Shown: positions 1 to 5,399, counted from the first letter of the stretch. The stretch is 5,399 bases of DNA from Chthoniobacterales bacterium (GCA_013695905.1 JACCZQ010000316.1:1-5399); one strand, 5' to 3'. A program made the numbers and translations. Notes: a model not told the origin generated them from the letters alone.

Positions 1-394
1 GTAGTGACAGAAGCGACTTGCCTGAAGGATCGCCGAGCAGATCAAACACCACCATCATCGCCGGATGCGCGGCGGCGAGCTTCTGCACCCGACTCGCGGC
101 CGGATGGAGCCGCAGCTGCAGCTCATCAAACGAGAGGGCGCCGTTCACCGGAATCACCAGCTCGCCATCAATGACGAACCGTTTCGCGCTGAGCTGCACC
201 AGCGACTTCACGACATCGGGAAAGTAGCGCGCCAGCGGCTGACCAGCTTTCGACTGCAGGTAAACCTCATCGCCGGCGCGGAAGGCGATGCAGCGGAAGC
301 CGTCCCATTTCGGCTCGTATTGCCATTCATCGCCGACTGGGATTTCAGCGACGCTTTTCGCCTCCATCGGCGGGAGCGGCGGCTTCAGCGGCAT
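1..394 (-). CDS. ligC: ATP-dependent DNA ligase, LigC type (N-terminal part, runs off the window)
   Basis: The product seals nicks in DNA through a ligase-adenylate intermediate formed from ATP, and acts in the cytoplasm in repair. The visible 131 residues cover the start of the adenylation domain. Motif I is EPKWDGFR (residues 27-34), with K29 as the expected adenylated lysine. Next come SKAGQPLARYFPDV (48-61) in the motif Ia region, VIDGELVI (74-81) as motif III with the DGE acidic pair, and VVFDLL (115-120) as motif IIIa. The opening MPLKPPLPPMEAKSVAEIP and the spacing of these blocks resemble mycobacterial LigC from memory. No polymerase or nuclease domain precedes them, as would be seen in some LigD layouts. 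Motifs IV to VI and the OB domain lie outside the window, so intactness cannot be judged. The ATG at 394 has no clear Shine-Dalgarno. A palindromic element sits 20 nt upstream of it. The family call is secure; the LigC subtype is inferred. Confidence 0.9.
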   Translation of the reverse strand, partial: MPLKPPLPPMEAKSVAEIPVGDEWQYEPKWDGFRCIAFRAGDEVYLQSKAGQPLARYFPDVVKSLVQLSAKRFVIDGELVIPVNGALSFDELQLRLHPAASRVQKLAAAHPAMMVVFDLLGDPSGKSLLSL

Positions 395-417
395 GGCGCA
401 AGGATAGCACACGGGCT

Positions 418-447
418 CTGTAGCTGTCGCCCTGTCGGCGACACGGG
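418..447. repeat. Left arm of 30-bp inverted repeat
   Basis: This arm pairs with 471-500. Within it is a smaller palindrome, TGTCGCC at 426-432 facing GGCGACA at 437-443 with a 4-base loop (positions 433-436), so the arm can also fold on itself. Confidence 0.85.
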
Positions 448-470
448 ACTCCGCGTAGTGGGCACATATA

Positions 471-500
471 CCCGTGTCGCCCATAGGGCGACAGCTACAG
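471..500. repeat. Right arm of 30-bp inverted repeat
   Basis: This arm pairs with 418-447. It contains its own tighter palindrome, TGTCGCCC at 475-482 facing GGGCGACA at 486-493 around the loop ATA. The element can therefore form either one long hairpin or two short ones. Confidence 0.85.
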
Positions 501-522
501 GGCACACGGTGCGCCGCAGCGT

Positions 523-1140
523 TTAGGTGTAGCGGCGCGGCTCCAGCTTTGGGGGCCGTTTTCCTTTTCGCACCGCGCCGAGCACCGGAATGTACTCGAG
601 TTCTTGTCGGTTCACCGCACAGCGCAGCAGCAATCCACCGCGACTCATGTCGCCGCGGCCGACGAAATCGCCAGGGAACAGCAGCCGCTCCCCGAAGTTT
701 TCCAGCAGCACGTCCACGTATTTACCAGTCGCGATGCTGCCGAGCAGCACCACCCTTGCGTCGGTCGTGAGGCTTCTCCGTAGCTTGCGCACGTCGCGCT
801 CCAACGGTTTGCGGTAGCGCGGATCGTCGGTCGCGATATCAACCTCCCCAAACGCCCGCAGCTCCGCGATTCCGATCGGGAGGTCCACCGGCAGCAGGCC
901 GCGATTCGGCGTAATCACGAGCGCTGCACTTCCCGCGCGATCGGCGGTGAATGCCGTCGCGTAGGCAAGTTTCCCGCGGAAATAGAGGCCGCTGAGGAAG
1001 GCGAACACCTCGCCCAGTGTCGGCTGTTCTCCCTCACCACGGAGGCGCAGCGCGAGCGGGAACTTCGCCCGTTCGCTCATGATCATGCGCGCGCGCTGGC
1101 CACCGGCGTAGGCGGGCGAGAGCAGGAAAATCCGGGACAC
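523..1140 (-). CDS. Conserved protein of unknown function beside DNA ligase
   Basis: I do not recognise a named function. The product is 205 residues from the GTG at 1140. It looks soluble and cytoplasmic, with no convincing signal peptide or membrane span. It has blocks typical of a well-conserved family: SRIFLLSPA at the N terminus (2-10), FLSGLYFRGK (48-57), VITPNRGLLP (75-84), LLGSIATGKYVDVL (132-145) and GRGDMSRGGLLLRC (161-174). The C-terminal tail is basic (RKGKRPPKLEPRR). GSIATGK resembles a P-loop but is followed by Tyr instead of Ser/Thr, so ATP binding is not claimed. Start choice: GTG 1140 places the conserved SRIFLLSPA block at the N terminus. An in-frame TTG at 1158 adds six residues and has GGAAG (1168-1172) nine bases upstream, so it is a real alternative. 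The gene lies 24 nt behind the haloperoxidase gene and ahead of the ligase, all on one strand. The gap to the ligase appears enlarged by an inserted element, which hints at a role linked to DNA repair. Confidence 0.85.
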   Translation of the reverse strand: MSRIFLLSPAYAGGQRARMIMSERAKFPLALRLRGEGEQPTLGEVFAFLSGLYFRGKLAYATAFTADRAGSAALVITPNRGLLPVDLPIGIAELRAFGEVDIATDDPRYRKPLERDVRKLRRSLTTDARVVLLGSIATGKYVDVLLENFGERLLFPGDFVGRGDMSRGGLLLRCAVNRQELEYIPVLGAVRKGKRPPKLEPRRYT

Positions 1141-1164
1141 AGCGGGTGCAGCAGGCAAGCGCCG

Positions 1165-2685
1165 CTACTTCCGCGCCGCGCGGTCCACCTTCTTCGCGGC
1201 GAACGCGCGGTCGAAAACGTAATCGGCGACGTCCCGTCCCTGCGCGACTCCCTGCGTGGCGTCGAACGACCAATGAATCCCGAGATAAATCCGGCTGCGT
1301 GCGTTCTCCTCCTCCGCTTGCGACAGCGTGGTGAAGGTGCGTGGCAGGTAGGGTCGCACGATGCCGTTGTTGCCGAGCGTGACGCCATTGAATTCGTCTG
1401 ACACGAAGGTGAACGCCACCTCATCGGTGCCGAAGAACCGCCGCAGCGTCTGGAATAACGCGCCGCCGAAGGCCGCGTGACCGGACGGATAAGCGGGGAA
1501 CGGCGGCGTGAAATTCGGGCCGGTGAGATTGCTCGCCGGCGCCCCGAGCGGCATGAACGTCACATCGCCGACCGTTGCTGGATTGCCGTCACCACTGCCG
1601 GTCGGGCCGGTGCCTTCATCCGACTCGCGGATGCCGGTAATCGGCCGCCAGACATCGTAGTGGTATTTTGAATCCCAGGCCGCGATGCCGGTATCGGCCA
1701 TGGCGATGTTCACCAGCGCCAGGAGACGCGCCAGCTGGAGCCCGGCAACACCACGCTGGTCGGCGAGCTGCACCGTGATCTGGTTGTAAAGACGTGGCGG
1801 CGCGCAGAGGCTCGGGGTTCCATCGTAAGCCCAGAAGATGCCGATGAACGTCTGTTCCGGCGTCCGTATCGTCGGGGTGAAGGTGCCGTCGCCGCCGAGC
1901 GCCTTCACCTCGTCGTAGGCGGCAGTGTACTCGCTGCTCGTCATGGCCGGCGGCGGCGGGAGGCGGAATTTGGCTCCGGACGGAATGACGAACGGGCGGC
2001 AATCCCCCCAATAAGCGCCGAGCGCGACCGGGATGAGGCTGATCGGATCCTGCCGCCAATGTCCCGCGAGCGAACTCGTGTGATGACCGATCCCGAGCAT
2101 TGGCTCCGCCACCTCCCCGCCGTCCTGCACGCGCTCCTGCAGCAGCGTGCGCGCGATACGTGCGCCGACCCAGCGGCCGGTGGCGATCTCCTCCGGCGTG
2201 CCGGCGATGAGTTGCAGCTGCTCCTCGAGGCGTAGGGCAAATTGCGGCGCTTGCGATGGGAACAGCGCCACGAGTGTGTTGTGCGCGGCTTGGGCGACGG
2301 TGGCATCGGCGGAGATCGGACCCGCAGGTGGACCATCATGGCCTGTCCAAGAGGGGTAACCGCCGCCCGTGGCGAAGTTCAGCGCGTCGAACATCGCGAT
2401 GTGCACGATGGCCATGGCGCGACTGGCGCGGCCGGGGCCGAGCTGCTCGCCGAAGACGCGCTTCTCGCCCGGCGCCACAGGCGTGTGGTCGAGGCCGCTC
2501 GCATCGGTCGCGATCTGATTCCAGCGATGCAGCACATCGGGCGCGGAGTTCTTGAGGGGCGCGCGGATCGCCGACGGCGCGGGGCTGAACCGCTCGCCGT
2601 AAAACGTGCGGAAATCGGTGAGCTGCGCTTGCGCAGCGGAGAACGCGGAGGCGCCGAGCAGCGCAAGCGAGAGAGGGAGTTTCAT
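1165..2685 (-). CDS. Secreted vanadium-dependent haloperoxidase-like protein (PAP2 superfamily)
   Basis: Enzymes of this family bind vanadate and use hydrogen peroxide to oxidise halides to hypohalous acids. Relatives in the same fold are acid phosphatases. The 506-residue product starts with a signal peptide (MKLPLSLALLGASAFSAAQA, likely cleaved after residue 20), so it should act outside the cytoplasmic membrane. The N-terminal helical part includes ASRAMAIVHIAMFDALN (87-103), typical of bacterial members. The vanadate pocket is complete: K340 and R347 in KYHYDVWRP, S401-G402-H403 in YPSGHA, and R465 and H471 in SRIYLGIHW. These match Lys353, Arg360, Ser402-Gly403-His404, Arg490 and His496 of Curvularia chloroperoxidase. 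W337 and F396 align with its Trp350 and Phe397, the halide-pocket positions that differ in algal bromoperoxidases. The family is firm; the true substrate (halide or phosphate ester) is not determined. The ATG has no Shine-Dalgarno and follows a C-rich stretch. The stop lies just ahead of the unknown gene, so co-transcription is likely. Confidence 0.92.
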   Translation of the reverse strand: MKLPLSLALLGASAFSAAQAQLTDFRTFYGERFSPAPSAIRAPLKNSAPDVLHRWNQIATDASGLDHTPVAPGEKRVFGEQLGPGRASRAMAIVHIAMFDALNFATGGGYPSWTGHDGPPAGPISADATVAQAAHNTLVALFPSQAPQFALRLEEQLQLIAGTPEEIATGRWVGARIARTLLQERVQDGGEVAEPMLGIGHHTSSLAGHWRQDPISLIPVALGAYWGDCRPFVIPSGAKFRLPPPPAMTSSEYTAAYDEVKALGGDGTFTPTIRTPEQTFIGIFWAYDGTPSLCAPPRLYNQITVQLADQRGVAGLQLARLLALVNIAMADTGIAAWDSKYHYDVWRPITGIRESDEGTGPTGSGDGNPATVGDVTFMPLGAPASNLTGPNFTPPFPAYPSGHAAFGGALFQTLRRFFGTDEVAFTFVSDEFNGVTLGNNGIVRPYLPRTFTTLSQAEEENARSRIYLGIHWSFDATQGVAQGRDVADYVFDRAFAAKKVDRAARK

Positions 2686-2723
2686 CGGGGGGAGGGTTGC
2701 GAATTGCGTAACAGATTCATCAG

Positions 2724-2737
2724 CTGCTGAACAGCAG
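2724..2737. repeat. Short palindrome CTGCTG-AA-CAGCAG
   Basis: Six perfectly complementary bases flank an AA centre, midway between the two divergent starts. It could be an operator or simply chance in GC-rich DNA. Nothing in the sequence decides between these. Confidence 0.35.
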
Positions 2738-2760
2738 AAACGCGTGGGGCTGGTCAGCTG

Positions 2761-2769
2761 TGCTACGAT
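2761..2769 (+). promoter_or_regulatory. Possible extended -10 box for purD (TGCTACGAT)
   Basis: TGn is followed by TACGAT, which matches four of six bases of the sigma-70 consensus TATAAT, including the key TA at the start and T at the end. Transcription would begin near 2776, just ahead of the Shine-Dalgarno. No matching -35 hexamer is seen at 16-18 bp spacing, so this is weak evidence. Confidence 0.25.
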
Positions 2770-2778
2770 GCGCGGGTG

Positions 2779-2785
2779 AAGGTGA
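2779..2785 (+). promoter_or_regulatory. Shine-Dalgarno of purD (AAGGTGA)
   Basis: AAGGTGA ends seven bases before ATG 2793 and supports that start over the upstream in-frame GTG at 2760. The same heptamer at the same spacing precedes rnc in this window. Confidence 0.75.
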
Positions 2786-2792
2786 CGGAACG

Positions 2793-4079
2793 ATGAAATT
2801 GCTGGTGGTCGGCAGCGGCGGGCGGGAGCACGCGCTGGCGTGGAAGCTCCGCCAATCGCCGCGCGTGGAGCGGGTCTTTTGCGCGCCGGGGAATGCGGGG
2901 ACGGCGGCGGTGGGCGAGAACGTGCCGATCAAGGCGGATCAACTCGAGCAGCTGGTGCAGTTTGCGCGCGGGGAGGCGATCGGGCTGACGGTGATCGGGC
3001 CGGATGATGCGTTGGCGGCGGGTTTGGCGGATCGCTTGATGGAGGCGGGGCTGCGGGTGTTTGGTCCGACGAAAGCGGCGGCGCGTTTGGAGTCGTCGAA
3101 GATCTTTGCGAAGGAGCTGATGCGGCAATGCAGCATCCCGACCGCGAATGCCGGCACGTTCGAGAGCAGCGAGGAAGCGCTGCGTTTTTGTAGAACGCTG
3201 CAGCCGCCGGTGGTGATCAAGGCCGATGGTCTCGCGCTCGGTAAAGGCGTGGTGATCGCGCAAGATCAATCCGAAGCGGCAGCTGCGATTCACGCGATGA
3301 TGGACGAGCGGCAGTTCGGCGAGGCCGGGAGTCGCATCGTGGTGGAGGAGTTTCTCCGCGGGTCGGAATGCTCTGTGCACGCGTTCGTGGGTGGTGGCGC
3401 TTACCGGATGCTGGCGACGGCGCGTGATCACAAGCGCGTGCTCGATGGCGACCAAGGCCTGAACACCGGCGGAATGGGAGCGGTGAGTCCCGCCGACAAC
3501 TGGTCGGACGAGACACAAGTTACGTTCGAGCGCGAAGTGATGCAGCCGCTTGTCGCGGGGCTGGCGCAGAGCGGGATCACGTTTTCAGGGCTGCTGTTTC
3601 CCGGCCTGATGATGACTGCGGAAGGTCCCCGTGTGCTGGAGTTCAACTGCCGGTTTGGCGATCCGGAGACACAGGCGATTCTGCCGCGGCTGAAGAGCGA
3701 TCTGCTCGATCTGCTGGAGGCGACGATCGACGGCCGGCTGCAGGAGGTGCAGCCGGAATGGGACGAGCGGGTGGCGGTGACGGTGGTGATGGCCTCCGGC
3801 GGTTACCCCGGAAAATACGAAACGGGGAAGCCGATCAGCGGCTTGGAAGCTGCTGCTGCATTGCCGGACGTGCAGATCTTTCAGGCCGGAACGCGACATG
3901 GGAATGGCGAAGTGGTGACCGCTGGCGGGCGGGTGCTGGCGGTCACCGCGTTGGGCGATGAGGTGGAGGAGGCGCGGCGCCGCGCGTACGAAGCCGTGGC
4001 TCTGATCAGCTTCGAAGGCGTGCATTTCCGCGGGGACATTGCTGTTCCAGCGAGCGGCGGTAACGTCGCAGGCCTGTGA
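2793..4079 (+). CDS. purD: Phosphoribosylamine-glycine ligase (GAR synthetase)
   Basis: The enzyme joins glycine to 5-phosphoribosylamine using ATP, giving glycinamide ribonucleotide in the second step of de novo purine synthesis in the cytoplasm. The 428-residue length matches the usual monofunctional enzyme (about 430). Domains in order: N-terminal domain opening with LVVGSGGREHALAWKL (4-19); ATP-grasp core with PTKAAARLESSK (92-103), VIKADGLALGKGV (141-153) and VVEEF (183-187); ARDHKRVLDGD (210-220) followed by GLNTGGMGA (222-230); the metal-binding block EFNCRFGDPETQ (283-294) with E283 and N285; and the C-terminal domain with GYPGKYETGKPI (337-348) and HFRGDIA (411-417). All expected motifs are present, so the gene looks functional. 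ATG 2793 is chosen because MKLLVVGSGG is the normal family N terminus and a Shine-Dalgarno precedes it. The last bases overlap the start of the downstream S41-like gene, implying one transcript and coupled translation. No other purine gene is adjacent within the window. Confidence 0.97.
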   Translation: MKLLVVGSGGREHALAWKLRQSPRVERVFCAPGNAGTAAVGENVPIKADQLEQLVQFARGEAIGLTVIGPDDALAAGLADRLMEAGLRVFGPTKAAARLESSKIFAKELMRQCSIPTANAGTFESSEEALRFCRTLQPPVVIKADGLALGKGVVIAQDQSEAAAAIHAMMDERQFGEAGSRIVVEEFLRGSECSVHAFVGGGAYRMLATARDHKRVLDGDQGLNTGGMGAVSPADNWSDETQVTFEREVMQPLVAGLAQSGITFSGLLFPGLMMTAEGPRVLEFNCRFGDPETQAILPRLKSDLLDLLEATIDGRLQEVQPEWDERVAVTVVMASGGYPGKYETGKPISGLEAAAALPDVQIFQAGTRHGNGEVVTAGGRVLAVTALGDEVEEARRRAYEAVALISFEGVHFRGDIAVPASGGNVAGL

Positions 4080-5179
4080 TGTTCCGGCTCCTTCTATCGT
4101 TAGGCACGAGCGTGCTGTGGCTCACGTTGTCGTCCGTTAGCGGGCAAACGCCGCCCGCGGCGACAGCCACGCCCGCCGCCACGCCTGCACCGGCCGCCGC
4201 TCCAACGACCTCCTCGTTGATCGATGCCATGAATCCCGCCGATCTGCAGCAGGCGGTGCAATTGTTAAAGAGCAATTACATCAACCCGGCCGCACTCAAC
4301 GATGCGGAGCTGAACCGTGCGATGCTGGCGGGGATTCTGGCGCGGCTGGGTCGCGGGGTGATGCTGCTCCCGCAACGCCCCGCGGATCCCACCGAGGCGG
4401 CGCATCCGTTTTACTCCGAGGTGCTGGACGAGCACATCGGTTATCTGAGACTTGGCGCGCTGACGCCGGCAAATCTGCAGGCGATGGATGCGGCGTTGCA
4501 GGCATTTGCGGCGAAGAAAATCGATGCGCTGGTGGTCGATCTCCGCGCCAGTCCTTCCACGAACGATTTTGCGACGGCGGCGGAGTTTGCGAAGCGATTC
4601 ACGCCGCGCGGGAAGCCGCTGTTTACCCTCCGGAAACCGGCGGTGAAGCAGGAGCGGCCGTTTCTCTCGGATCGTGATCCGGCCTACCAGGGCATGATGA
4701 TTGTGCTGACGGATGGCGATACTTCCGGGCCGGGCGAGGCGATTGCGGGCACGCTGCGGCTGCACAATAAGGCGCTTGTTATCGGGCAGGCGACTGCTGG
4801 TCGCGCGGTTGAGTATGCCGACCTCCCGCTGAACGGCGGTCGCGTGCTGAGGGTGGCGGTGGCGGAAGCGGTGTTGCCGGAAGGGCGGCCGTTGTTTCCC
4901 GGAGGTTTGAAGCCGGATCTGCCGGTGGAGATGCCGCCAGCGGACAAGCGGGCGGTGTTTCAGGAGAGCGTGGAAAAGGGAATGGGGCCGTTTGTTTACG
5001 ACACGGAACGCCGTCACATGAACGAGGCGGCGCTGCTCGCCGGTCGGAATCCGGAGCTGGAGGCGATGGAAGCGGCGCAGCGTCGTGGCCCGACGGGTGA
5101 GAAGTTGCCGCCGCGCGATCCGGTGATGCAACGGGCACTGGATCTTGTCACTTCGCTGGCGATTTATCAGCAGCGGTGA
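4079..5179 (+). CDS. Exported S41 (CtpA/tail-specific protease)-like protein, probably catalytically inactive
   Basis: The 366-residue product has an N-terminal signal sequence (1-22, hydrophobic core LLLSLGTSVLWLTLSSV) and an Ala/Pro/Thr-rich linker (24-44), so it should be periplasmic or membrane-anchored. Residues 47-92 form a helical segment like the N-terminal part of Ctp proteases (LLKSNYINP, then ILARLGRG). The S41 core follows at IGYLRLGALTP (120-130), ALVVDLRASPS (150-160), MMIVLTDGDTSGPGEAIAG (206-224), ALVIGQATAGRAVEYADLP (232-250) and FPGGLKPDLPVE (273-284). The PDZ domain usually inserted before the core is absent. Aligning E220 with the Glu of the SASASE motif puts G216 at the catalytic Ser and R242 at the catalytic Lys (usual FGKG). 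S215 is one position off. A pseudo-protease or a binding protein is therefore likely. GTG 4076 is a possible alternative start, but ATG 4079 within the TGATG overlap with purD is preferred. No clear Shine-Dalgarno is seen, which fits translational coupling. The fold is fairly certain; the loss of activity is inferred from alignment by eye. Confidence 0.85.
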   Translation: MFRLLLSLGTSVLWLTLSSVSGQTPPAATATPAATPAPAAAPTTSSLIDAMNPADLQQAVQLLKSNYINPAALNDAELNRAMLAGILARLGRGVMLLPQRPADPTEAAHPFYSEVLDEHIGYLRLGALTPANLQAMDAALQAFAAKKIDALVVDLRASPSTNDFATAAEFAKRFTPRGKPLFTLRKPAVKQERPFLSDRDPAYQGMMIVLTDGDTSGPGEAIAGTLRLHNKALVIGQATAGRAVEYADLPLNGGRVLRVAVAEAVLPEGRPLFPGGLKPDLPVEMPPADKRAVFQESVEKGMGPFVYDTERRHMNEAALLAGRNPELEAMEAAQRRGPTGEKLPPRDPVMQRALDLVTSLAIYQQR

Positions 5180-5181
5180 TG

Positions 5182-5277
5182 GCCATAACTCTTCCTCTAC
5201 CTTTTCCTCTCCCTCTTAATCTCTCACCTTATTTCAAAGAGAGAGAAGAAGCAGAGGAAGAGAAGAATGAGAATGGC
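5182..5277. repeat. Imperfect inverted repeat of a pyrimidine tract and a purine tract
   Basis: In this gap between the S41-like gene and rnc, the plus strand is almost all C/T from 5189 to 5217 and almost all A/G from 5236 to 5272. Perfect pairing includes CTCTTCCTCT (5189-5198) with AGAGGAAGAG (5253-5262), and outer GCCAT/ATGGC pairs close it. Internal pairing is imperfect. The stretch is clearly poorer in GC than the flanking genes. It may form a long hairpin in the transcript between the two genes. It lacks the GC-rich stem and trailing U-run of a classical terminator. Confidence 0.6.
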
Positions 5278-5308
5278 TGCTCTCTGGAAATGCGGCGCCA
5301 TGGCAGGT

Positions 5309-5315
5309 AAGGTGA
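5309..5315 (+). promoter_or_regulatory. Shine-Dalgarno of rnc (AAGGTGA)
   Basis: The site ends seven bases before GTG 5323, with the same heptamer and spacing as purD. It overlaps an in-frame stop TAA (5308-5310), which rules out any earlier start for rnc. Confidence 0.75.
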
Positions 5316-5322
5316 TCTCTTC

Positions 5323-5399
5323 GTGAATCCGCTCGAGGAACGTATCGGTCATAAGTTTCGCAATTCGCTGCTGCTGGCGGAAGCGTTGACGCATCCGAG
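5323..5399 (+). CDS. rnc: Ribonuclease III (N-terminal fragment, runs off the window)
   Basis: RNase III cleaves double-stranded RNA in rRNA maturation and mRNA decay, acting as a homodimer in the cytoplasm. Only 25 codons are visible: MNPLEERIGHKF (1-12), then RNSLLLAEALTHP (13-25). This is the characteristic opening of the family, L-E-x-x-I-G-x-x-F followed by LLxxALTHPS. The catalytic signature (ERLEFLGD-like) and the dsRNA-binding domain lie beyond the window. The start is GTG; an in-frame TAA five codons upstream and a well-placed Shine-Dalgarno fix it. It follows the S41-like gene by 143 nt, with a purine/pyrimidine inverted repeat between them. It may therefore be a separate unit or the distal gene of the purD transcript. 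The fragment is short, but the motif match is distinctive. Confidence 0.85.
   Translation, partial: MNPLEERIGHKFRNSLLLAEALTHP

Larger units (their letters stand above)
407..509. mobile_element. Small palindromic MITE/REP-like element with flanking 8-bp direct repeats
   Basis: Two 30-base arms (418-447 and 471-500) are inverted copies of each other. They match at 28 of 30 positions, and one of the two mismatches is a G-T pair. The spacer is 23 bases. The palindrome lies in an 87-bp block (415-501) bounded by the perfect direct repeat GCACACGG at 407-414 and 502-509, which looks like a target-site duplication. No coding sequence fits inside, so any movement would need a transposase supplied elsewhere. 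It lies between the stop of the unknown gene and the ligase start, so minus-strand transcripts reaching the ligase would carry a strong hairpin. Symmetry and direct repeats are seen directly. Mobility is inferred, and genome copy number is unknown. Confidence 0.6.
2686..2792. promoter_or_regulatory. Divergent intergenic region between haloperoxidase gene and purD
   Basis: This 107-bp stretch must hold the promoters for both the leftward haloperoxidase gene group and rightward purD unless transcription enters from afar. No good -35/-10 pair is visible for the leftward direction. A short palindrome (2724-2737) and two CAGCTG hexamers (2721-2726, 2755-2760) are the only repeated motifs. No PurR-like operator was recognised. 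Confidence 0.5.

Noticed and set aside
407..509. CRISPR repeat pair
   Set aside because: The two copies are inverted, not direct, there are only two, and no cas gene is nearby.
65..526. Plus-strand open frame of 153 codons over the ligase and the palindrome
   Set aside because: It runs antisense to well-conserved ligase motifs and straight through the inverted repeat, so it is a shadow.
718..744. P-loop-like GSIATGK in the unknown protein
   Set aside because: The Ser/Thr after GK is replaced by Tyr, and no Walker B partner is evident.
2760..2792. Upstream GTG start adding 11 residues to PurD
   Set aside because: The family begins at MKLLVVGSGG, and a good Shine-Dalgarno directs the ATG at 2793.
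2763..3518. Long open frame of 251 codons on the minus strand inside purD
   Set aside because: It lies opposite a clear purD coding sequence, is full of Arg and His from GC-rich antisense codons, and has no recognisable motif.
4265..5131. Open frame of 288 codons on the minus strand opposite the S41-like gene
   Set aside because: Its composition is dominated by Arg, His and Gln with no domain, as expected for the antisense of a GC-rich gene.
5182..5277. Rho-independent terminator after the S41-like gene
   Set aside because: The stem is not GC-rich, pairing is interrupted, and no T-run follows the right arm.

Overview
The window is GC-rich bacterial DNA with densely packed genes. It splits into a left half read on the minus strand and a right half read on the plus strand, with the divergence point at 2686-2792. 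Gene content, composition and weak Shine-Dalgarno use would fit a free-living Verrucomicrobiota bacterium of the Opitutales type. This placement is tentative because no taxonomic marker is present.

Minus strand, in transcription order. A secreted vanadium-dependent haloperoxidase-like protein (PAP2 superfamily, 2685-1165) keeps every vanadate-binding residue I can align. A conserved protein of unknown function follows 24 nt later (1140-523). A 128-nt gap holds an 87-bp palindromic element (415-501) bounded by perfect 8-bp direct repeats. Last comes the N-terminal part of a LigC-type ATP-dependent DNA ligase (394 to beyond base 1). Removing the element and one copy of the direct repeat would leave only about 33 nt between the unknown gene and the ligase. 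The two were therefore probably tightly linked before a small mobile element inserted.

Plus strand. purD (2793-4079) encodes phosphoribosylamine-glycine ligase of purine synthesis. A TGATG stop/start overlap joins it to an exported S41 (C-terminal processing protease)-like protein (4079-5179). That protein lacks a PDZ domain and appears to have lost the Ser/Lys catalytic dyad. After a 143-nt gap with a pyrimidine tract facing a purine tract (imperfect inverted repeat), the first 25 codons of ribonuclease III (rnc) begin at GTG 5323.

The points most worth a second look are the probable catalytically dead S41 protein coupled to purD, the palindromic element with target-duplication-like flanks in the ligase leader, and the unknown protein beside the ligase. 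Nothing resembles a complete new defence or biosynthetic system. PurD and RNase III are ordinary housekeeping genes. No tRNA, rRNA, CRISPR array or insertion-sequence transposase was seen.
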